Shown here one piece after another: positions 58,502 through 64,000 of a stretch of DNA of 64,000 bases (positions within the stretch are counted from its first letter, which is position 1; the number at the start of each line of letters is the position of its first letter). Source of the DNA: Endoryza foliicola (GTDB lineage: Bacteria; Bacteroidota; Bacteroidia; Chitinophagales; Chitinophagaceae); contig OZ245715.1 in the NCBI GenBank assembly GCA_965226965.1, positions 3,410,001 to 3,474,000 on the forward strand, written 5' to 3'. The notes below the pieces were generated by a model that was not told the origin of the DNA, searched no databases, and was given only the letters and a program-made list of their open reading frames with translations. The position numbers and the translations under genes are program-made.

Positions 58502-59803
58502 ATGGCATTAGAAAACAGCCCCTTTGTACTATATAGCGACGGGAAAGGAAACATTTTCGAAGACACCAGCTTATTCGTAACCGGCAGAAGCGGTTGGGAA
58601 GCAGCCCCTATTGATCCCTCATTATTCATTGAACTTCCCGATGGAGGAAATTTGTATGAACTTCCCGGCAGAAGAGGGATAGGCATTGACGTTGAAACGG
58701 GAGAAATGCGCCTCTGTGAAAAAGGCTGGGCTGTTGCCGCTTTCATCCCCCCTGCGCATACAGGATTCTATTTGGCAGCTTTCGAAACATCTGAAGAAGC
58801 CCCCACACTTCCGCTTTTTTGTTATACCGCTGTGGGATGGTGGGACGACAAATTCTATGTTCCTGCCGTTCGAATTGAACAGGATATTCGCCAAGAATGT
58901 GCCGGATACGATTCCGAAGTAATTGCCGATGGAACTGAAAATTTACTTCAAGCATACTCGCATAACAGATTGATTAAGCACCTAATGGAAAATTGTTGCA
59001 GAACCTATCATTGCCCGGCTGCACGTAATTTTGCCATGGGTCGATGGGAATGTCCGGTACCTTCTTCTCCTGCTTGCAATGCCAACTGTATAGGATGTAT
59101 TTCATTTCAACCACAGGAGGAGTCAATTGTATCTACTCAAGATCGACTCACTTTCAAACCAACTGCTGAAGAGATTGTAGAATTCACGGTGCCTCACTTG
59201 GAAACAGCGCCATACCCAATTATTTCTTTTGGCCAAGGTTGTGAAGGTGAACCACTTTTGATGTGGGAAACCATCAGAGAAGCTATCATAGAAATCAGAA
59301 AACATACTTCAAAAGGAAGCATCAATATCAACACCAATGGGTCGAAGCCCGATGCGGTACAGAAATTATGCGAAGTAGGGTTGAACAGCATTCGCGTTAG
59401 TTTAAACTCTGCTCAAAAGCATATCTACACCGCTTATTACAGACCCAATAACTACGAATTCGAAGACATCGTTGAAAGCTTACGAGTAGTGCGTAAGAAT
59501 GGAGGGTGGGCCAGTATTAATTACTTTGTGTTCCCCGGTATGACCGATACCATGGAAGAATATGAAGCATTGAGAAAATTGATCCGCGATACAGATCTTA
59601 GCATGATTCAATGGAGAAATTTCAATATCGATCCCGATTGGTATTTGGGTAAAATAGGTGTAACGGAAACAGGCGATTTACTTGGAATCCATCAATTGAT
59701 GGATTTGATTCGTGAAGAATTTCCGAATGTGAAGTTTGGATATTTCAATCCACCTATAGAGAGAATTAAAGGTAATTATACGGCCGATTTTGCTCATTAT
59801 TAA
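58502..59803 (+). CDS. Radical SAM protein with extra upstream cysteine cluster
   Basis: The 433-residue protein has an N-terminal region of about 160 residues of unknown fold. A cysteine-rich segment follows (Cys165, 166, 171, 184), and then the radical SAM iron-sulfur motif CNANCIGC (Cys192, 196, 199). The TIM-barrel part shows SFGQGCEGEPLL (glycine-rich SAM motif), NINTNGSKPD and VSLNSAQKHIYTAYYRP. The reaction is not identified. It follows the two membrane proteins by 10 bases and probably belongs to the same transcript as the agmatinase-family gene. Confidence 0.85.
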   Translation: MALENSPFVLYSDGKGNIFEDTSLFVTGRSGWEAAPIDPSLFIELPDGGNLYELPGRRGIGIDVETGEMRLCEKGWAVAAFIPPAHTGFYLAAFETSEEAPTLPLFCYTAVGWWDDKFYVPAVRIEQDIRQECAGYDSEVIADGTENLLQAYSHNRLIKHLMENCCRTYHCPAARNFAMGRWECPVPSSPACNANCIGCISFQPQEESIVSTQDRLTFKPTAEEIVEFTVPHLETAPYPIISFGQGCEGEPLLMWETIREAIIEIRKHTSKGSININTNGSKPDAVQKLCEVGLNSIRVSLNSAQKHIYTAYYRPNNYEFEDIVESLRVVRKNGGWASINYFVFPGMTDTMEEYEALRKLIRDTDLSMIQWRNFNIDPDWYLGKIGVTETGDLLGIHQLMDLIREEFPNVKFGYFNPPIERIKGNYTADFAHY

Positions 59804-59838
59804 TATAAAGTAAAACTTATACTAGTTTAAAAATCAGC

Positions 59839-60747
59839 ATGTCGCAACAATACAACCAACAAGAACTGCTCAAAGGAATCGTACTGGCTGTGCTAGCTAC
59901 GATCATTTGGTCGGGGAATTTTGTTGTGGCAAGAGGGGTTATACATGAGATCCCACCGGTGAGCCTCGCTTTCTTTCGATGGACAACGGGTACCTTGATT
60001 TTGGCTCCCTTTGCACTTAAGCATAGTATCGAACAAAAAGAGCTCAACAAAGAACATTGGAAGTATTTATTGATCGTTTCGATCTTTGGAATCACAGTCT
60101 ATAATACCCTTATTTATGTAGCAGGTCGTTACCTACCTGCCGTGAACTTAGCACTGATTGGTACCACATCTTCACCAATTATGTCGATCATTTTGGCCGG
60201 CATCTTCCTTAAAGAGAAGCTCACCAAACTCAGAGTGGTGGGAATTGTAATTTGCATCATCGGCATTCTTTACTTGCTTAGTAGAGGCAGTTGGGAACGA
60301 CTCATGGGATTCCATTTCTCATTAGGGGATGCGTGGATCTTGGCTGCCGCATTTACGTTCGCTGTTTACAATGTAATGGTAAGAAAGAAGCCTGCTACTA
60401 TTCACCCACTTAATTTTCTATTCATTACTTTTTTAATAGGGACGCTCCTTTTGGCTCCCGCCTTTGTTATTGAGCACCGGTATGCAGCACCCATTAAATG
60501 GAGTTGGTCTTTGGCGGGTGTAATTCTTTATCTAGGAGCCGGAAACTCTGTTTTATCCTTTTTATTTTGGAATGCCAGTATCAGTAAACTGGGAGCCGGA
60601 CGAACTGCTTTGTTCGGGAACTTGATCCCCATTTTTAGCAGTATTGAGGCTGTTTTGTTTTTGGGAGAATCGATTCAGGCGGTGCACTGGATCAGTGGAA
60701 TTTTAGTGATCGGTGGCCTGATTATCGCTAATATTCGCAAACCCTAA
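59839..60747 (+). CDS. EamA/DMT family transporter
   Basis: The 302-residue protein has ten hydrophobic segments arranged as two EamA repeats (residues about 8-140 and 155-300), each beginning with a pattern such as GIVLAVLATIIWSGNFVVARG. Members export or import metabolites such as amino acids or purines; the substrate is unknown. It begins 35 bases after the radical SAM gene and is on the same strand. Confidence 0.92.
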   Translation: MSQQYNQQELLKGIVLAVLATIIWSGNFVVARGVIHEIPPVSLAFFRWTTGTLILAPFALKHSIEQKELNKEHWKYLLIVSIFGITVYNTLIYVAGRYLPAVNLALIGTTSSPIMSIILAGIFLKEKLTKLRVVGIVICIIGILYLLSRGSWERLMGFHFSLGDAWILAAAFTFAVYNVMVRKKPATIHPLNFLFITFLIGTLLLAPAFVIEHRYAAPIKWSWSLAGVILYLGAGNSVLSFLFWNASISKLGAGRTALFGNLIPIFSSIEAVLFLGESIQAVHWISGILVIGGLIIANIRKP

Positions 60748-60861
60748 GAATTTAACATTTTACTGAATGCATTTTTGACCCATTTGCATCATTATTGTAC
60801 TGATAATCACATCTGTTGAAAAGAAGGCTTCGTTTTCAAACCCTAGTAAGATTAAATTCGC

Positions 60862-61758
60862 ATGCAGAATCAAGTACACATGTTAGACTCCGAATTTGAA
60901 CGGTCAAAAAATGTAAAAGCAGGATCGTATACCATTGGTATTACGGTGTTCCTTTTGATGCTTTTCATTTTGTATAAATTCCCCATGGGCGGTTTTACGC
61001 AACCTGTTGTAGAAGAAGGATTGGAAGTTAATCTCGGAAGCAGCGATGCTGGTTTAGGTGATGACCAACCTCTTGAACCGGGTAGCCCGGCTCCTAACAA
61101 TCAACAGTACACTCCTCCCACCCCAACCAATCAACCCGAGGAAGAAGTAAAAGATATCAGTACAGATGATAAAGACGCTGAAGCACCTGAAATAAAAAAG
61201 CCACCGGTGGTAAAACCCAAACCGGAAGCTACCAAGGTGCCTGAAAAGGAAGCAGTAAAAGCGAAACCTGTAAAGACCCCTGCGGCTCCTACACCTGCTC
61301 CCCCGGTTGTTCCCAAGCCCAAAGCGGTGTTTGGAGGAATCAATGGTAATGGAACAGGCGGCAATGAAGCCGACTCATACAAAAAAGGCGGAAGTGAAGG
61401 TATTGCAGGTGGTAGAGGTGATCAAGGCCGACCCGGAGGTGATCCCGATTCTAAAAACTATACGGGTGGTGGCAGAGGCAGCGGAGGTATCAGCATATCA
61501 AGGGGGCTTCAAGGTCGTGGCATTATCCGTGTACCGAGCTTTCAAGATGAATTCAATGAAAATGCGAAAGTAGCGGTTGATATTACGGTTGACGCATCGG
61601 GTAATGTAATCAATGTAAGTTTTCAACCCAAAGGATCTACCACATCAGATCCTTCTTATAAAAGCATCGCCCTCGCCAAAGCAAAACAAGTAAAATTTAA
61701 TGCAGGTTCGCAAGAATCAACGGGAACTATTATCTTCAACTTCAAATTGAAGAATTAG
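60862..61758 (+). CDS. TonB family energy transducer
   Basis: The 298-residue protein has a short cytoplasmic N-terminus and one membrane anchor (SYTIGITVFLLMLFILYKF). A long Pro/Lys/Glu-rich periplasmic spacer follows (about 70-150), then a Gly-rich region (about 155-215) and a TonB C-terminal domain (about 218-298, with VAVDITVDASGNVINVSF). It would energise outer-membrane receptors with ExbB/ExbD, which are not seen in the window. The first ATG gives six residues before a second in-frame ATG at 60880. A 61-residue protein gene follows after 6 bases. Confidence 0.88.
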   Translation: MQNQVHMLDSEFERSKNVKAGSYTIGITVFLLMLFILYKFPMGGFTQPVVEEGLEVNLGSSDAGLGDDQPLEPGSPAPNNQQYTPPTPTNQPEEEVKDISTDDKDAEAPEIKKPPVVKPKPEATKVPEKEAVKAKPVKTPAAPTPAPPVVPKPKAVFGGINGNGTGGNEADSYKKGGSEGIAGGRGDQGRPGGDPDSKNYTGGGRGSGGISISRGLQGRGIIRVPSFQDEFNENAKVAVDITVDASGNVINVSFQPKGSTTSDPSYKSIALAKAKQVKFNAGSQESTGTIIFNFKLKN

Positions 61759-61764
61759 CACCAC

Positions 61765-61950
61765 ATGATTTACGCGTACAAGGTTCCTATTTTGATGATC
61801 ATTGCAGGTTTTGTATTTATTGGTCTAGGATTTTGGGCCAAAATACACCACCTCTCCTACGCCGATAAAAGCTTTGCCATCGGATTTTTTACCCAACTGC
61901 TGGGGGCATTCACCGCAGTGTTCATTTTCATCAAAAATATGAGAAAATAA
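61765..61950 (+). CDS. Small membrane protein, 61 residues (2 TM)
   Basis: The short protein has two hydrophobic helices (VPILMIIAGFVFIGLGFWAK and FAIGFFTQLLGAFTAVFIFI) joined by a polar loop with KIHHLSYADKS, ending in Lys/Arg. It begins 6 bases after the tonB-like gene, so it is probably in the same operon. No family is recognised; the loop pattern faintly recalls the membrane part of GldL-type motor proteins. It could modulate or anchor the TonB complex (speculative). Confidence 0.65.
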   Translation: MIYAYKVPILMIIAGFVFIGLGFWAKIHHLSYADKSFAIGFFTQLLGAFTAVFIFIKNMRK

Positions 61951-62085
61951 ACGGCTGTTTTTGTACGGAACCTCGCTCAAATTCATCCGCTCCATCTTCT
62001 AAAAGCCCTTTATAAAAACAACCTGTTTTCTTCTTACCTTACAACAAGAGATCTATATTGAAGATTCAATAAACGATGCTGTTGT

Positions 62086-62838
62086 ATGAAGTTTGCAAAT
62101 AAAGTAGCCATTGTAACAGGAGCCGGACAAGGTATCGGCCTCGCCATCTGCAAGAAATTAGCCCTAGAAGGCGCCCTTATCATCTTAAACGATGTGGACG
62201 AATCCCTCGCTCAAAAGGCAGCCTCTGAAATTGGACGGTCTTGCATAGCAGTACCCGGAGATTCAGGGGATCAAGCCGTCATTCAAAAAATGATTCAAGC
62301 TGCAGTCTCTAATTTTGGAAGACTTGACATTGCTATTGCCAACGCAGGCATTACTTTATTCGGCGATTTCTTCACCTACACTCCGGAAGCCTTTGCGAGA
62401 GTTATGGAAGTAAATCTTAGCGGCAGCTTTTTTCTTGCTCAAGCCGCTTCCATTCAAATGAAAAAACAAGGTTTGGGAGGAAGCTTGCTTTTTATGTCGT
62501 CCGTTACCGGACATCAAGCCCATAAAAATCTGGCTGCCTACGGTATGAGTAAAGCCGCGCTTGAAATGCTTGCTCGAAATTTAGTTGCAGAGCTGTCTGA
62601 ATTCAAGATCAATGTAAACTGCGTGGCGCCGGGAGCTACCGCCACAGAAAGAACACTTTTAGATGCAAGCTACGCTTCTACTTGGGCCAAGATCACCCCT
62701 ATGGGCAGCGCTGCCAGTGTTGAAGACATTGCCAACACAGCCCTCTTTCTTGTTTCTGATGAAGCAAAACATATTACCGGGCAGAGTTTGGTAGTAGACG
62801 GCGGTTGGACCTGTGTAAGCCCTTCACCTTACGAGTAG
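62086..62838 (+). CDS. Short-chain dehydrogenase/reductase
   Basis: The 250-residue protein is a classical SDR: TGAGQGIG (cofactor binding), NDVDE acidic residue after strand 2 suggesting NAD preference, NAGIT, the catalytic Ser in SSVTG and YGMSK (Tyr-x-x-x-Lys). The last block NCVAPGATATE is typical. It is followed by a gluconolactonase-type gene, so it may oxidise an aldose to a lactone (inference). Confidence 0.92.
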   Translation: MKFANKVAIVTGAGQGIGLAICKKLALEGALIILNDVDESLAQKAASEIGRSCIAVPGDSGDQAVIQKMIQAAVSNFGRLDIAIANAGITLFGDFFTYTPEAFARVMEVNLSGSFFLAQAASIQMKKQGLGGSLLFMSSVTGHQAHKNLAAYGMSKAALEMLARNLVAELSEFKINVNCVAPGATATERTLLDASYASTWAKITPMGSAASVEDIANTALFLVSDEAKHITGQSLVVDGGWTCVSPSPYE

Positions 62839-62875
62839 TATTCCACAATTCCTCATTTCTTATTTTCTATAAAGC

Positions 62876-63766
62876 ATGTCTGAAACGCCCTCGAATCCCC
62901 AACTCGTACTTTCACACCCTTGCCAACTAGGAGAAGGTCCGGTTTGGGATGAAAATACACAAACCCTTTATTGGGTCGATATTCTAGCGGGAACCATTCA
63001 TTCTTGGAACAGTGTCACTCACCAACACATGCATTGGGAAACAAAGGATTTGATTGGCGCAGTAGCAGTTTGTACAGATGGTCGATTATTGGCGGCACTG
63101 CAAAATGGCTTACTGATTTTCAACCAAGAGACCGGCGAAAAACAATGGCTCAGCGGACCGGAACCGAACCAACCCTCCAATCGATTCAACGATGGCAAAT
63201 GCGATCCAAAAGGAAGATTTTGGATCGGCTCTATGTGTGTTCATGAAACTACTGGTGCCGGCAGTTTGTATCAATTTATCCTAGCGGGTGGACTTCAACA
63301 AAAGATACCCGGCATAACCATTTCAAACGGACTGGCCTGGAGTCTTGATCATCGAACCATGTATTTTATTGACACCCCTACATATGAAGTGTGGGCATTC
63401 GACTTCGATCTTGAAACCGGTTCTATTGGAAACAAAAGAGTGGTGATAACCATTCCACAATCAGAAGGCTACCCCGATGGAATGACGATCGATTCTGAAG
63501 GCATGCTATGGATCGCACATTGGGATGGTTGGCAAGTGGCTCGTTGGGATCCTAACACCGGAAACAAACTGCACAGCATCCATTTGCCCGTTGCAAGGGT
63601 GACCTCCTGTTGCTTTGGCGGGAGGGATTGGAACGATCTCTATATCACTACAGCCGGCACCGGGCTATCGGCGGAAGCGCATCAAGAACAACCACTAGCC
63701 GGTTGCCTTTTTGTTGTTAAGAATAGCGGGTACAAGGGTTTCGCATTTACACCTTTTCAAGTTTAA
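62876..63766 (+). CDS. SMP-30/gluconolactonase (LRE) family protein
   Basis: The 296-residue beta-propeller has the family landmarks LGEGPVWDENTQTLYWVDI, RFNDGKCDPKGRFWIGSM, ISNGLAWS and GYPDGMTIDSEGMLWIAHWDG. Metal ligands are expected at Glu in GEGP and at the Asn/Asp of FNDGK, SNGLA and YPDGM. It would hydrolyse a sugar lactone. It lies 37 bases downstream of the SDR gene, so the two may perform consecutive steps in oxidation of a sugar. Confidence 0.92.
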   Translation: MSETPSNPQLVLSHPCQLGEGPVWDENTQTLYWVDILAGTIHSWNSVTHQHMHWETKDLIGAVAVCTDGRLLAALQNGLLIFNQETGEKQWLSGPEPNQPSNRFNDGKCDPKGRFWIGSMCVHETTGAGSLYQFILAGGLQQKIPGITISNGLAWSLDHRTMYFIDTPTYEVWAFDFDLETGSIGNKRVVITIPQSEGYPDGMTIDSEGMLWIAHWDGWQVARWDPNTGNKLHSIHLPVARVTSCCFGGRDWNDLYITTAGTGLSAEAHQEQPLAGCLFVVKNSGYKGFAFTPFQV

Positions 63767-63849
63767 ATCCGCCAACGATTCATTCCCTGATCGCATCTTT
63801 GAAAAATTCAATCGTACATGTAAGCTTCACTTTATCGGGGCTATTTTCC

Positions 63850-63857
63850 TAGCTTTG
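63850..63857 (+). promoter_or_regulatory. -7 box upstream of folC
   Basis: TAGCTTTG matches TAnnTTTG exactly and lies 8 bases before the ATG at 63866. If used, the transcript would have almost no leader. No clear -33 element is visible. Confidence 0.4.
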
Positions 63858-63865
63858 CCACTTCA

Positions 63866-64000
63866 ATGAATTATACCGAAACGATAGAATACCTGTATAG
63901 CCGTCTCCCATTATTCAGTAGAATTGGAGCTGCAGCTTATAAGAAAGACTTGCACAATACCATCGCCCTTTGCGAAGCAATTGGAAACCCCCAAAACCGG
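63866..64000 (+). CDS. folC: Folylpolyglutamate/dihydrofolate synthase, N-terminal fragment
   Basis: The last 135 bases encode 45 residues beginning MNYTETIEYLYSRLPLF and continuing RIGAAAYKKDLHNT. This matches the N-terminus of bacterial FolC, which adds glutamates to folates. The frame runs off the right edge. The P-loop that normally follows is beyond the window. The call rests on the N-terminal match only. Confidence 0.82.
   Translation, partial: MNYTETIEYLYSRLPLFSRIGAAAYKKDLHNTIALCEAIGNPQNR

Overview
The window reads as a chromosomal segment of a member of the Bacteroidota, most likely family Chitinophagaceae (inference). The evidence is a set of families typical of that phylum (DUF4270, DUF4294, DUF5686 with a carboxypeptidase-like N-domain, GSCFA, an LptD-like protein with a large OstA-like partner, CcmE plus a fused CcmF/CcsA, YchF, TrhO). 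Several starts are preceded by the Bacteroidota promoter signature (-33 TTTG / -7 TAnnTTTG), and Shine-Dalgarno sequences are scarce. About 60 protein genes, one tRNA-Arg(TCT) and one large non-coding repeat island are present. Most of the window is ordinary core genome. I see no phage, no insertion sequence with a transposase, no CRISPR array and no recognisable defence island.

Layout. 1-1.6 kb: end of a histidine-utilisation operon (hutH, start of hutU). 1.8-6.5 kb: nucleoside/sugar-type MFS permease, Gfo/Idh/MocA oxidoreductase and a PQQ dehydrogenase with an inserted cytochrome c. 6.5-8.4 kb: a response regulator and a hybrid kinase whose H-box histidine is a tyrosine. 8.5-14.1 kb: phosphosugar mutase, DUF2279 protein, phosphoribosyltransferase, Pcm, acyltransferase. 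14.2 kb: tRNA-Arg. 14.4-23.2 kb: Ung, PlsC, then an envelope cluster (LptD-like, amidase, MCE/MlaD, OstA-like, small outer-membrane protein). 23.2-33.3 kb: SpmA-SpmB fusion, YchF, TonB-dependent receptor, PurC, an ABA4-like/7-TM/lactonase operon, TrhO. 33.4-42.7 kb: DUF5686 protein, penicillin acylase, BioF-like enzyme, MiaE, APH-type kinase, GSCFA. 42.7-46.3 kb: HMG-CoA lyase, RlmB, NUDIX, MetK. 46.3-52.2 kb: DUF4270, half-length GT5 protein, PanC, PanD, flippase-like protein, heptose-P adenylyltransferase, DUF4294. 52.2-53.1 kb: non-coding repeat island. 53.1-56 kb: CcmF and CcmE. 56.1-64 kb: agmatinase family, two related membrane proteins, an unusual radical SAM protein, EamA transporter, TonB, a 61-residue membrane protein, SDR, SMP-30 lactonase and the start of folC.

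The most distinctive material is the 970-base island at 52.15-53.12 kb. It holds a tandem purine-rich repeat of about 185 bases whose second copy carries a 37-base REP-like palindrome flanked by a 7-base direct repeat. It also holds two composite units of a hairpin, a conserved core and an AT-rich tail. The AT-rich tail motif recurs elsewhere, often just beyond stop codons. Other points worth a second look are the Tyr-for-His histidine kinase, the divergent pair of membrane proteins at 57.2/57.9 kb next to an uncharacterised radical SAM protein, the Cys-type CcmE, the GT5 half-protein beside panC, and a terminator that runs into the start codon of the PQQ dehydrogenase.
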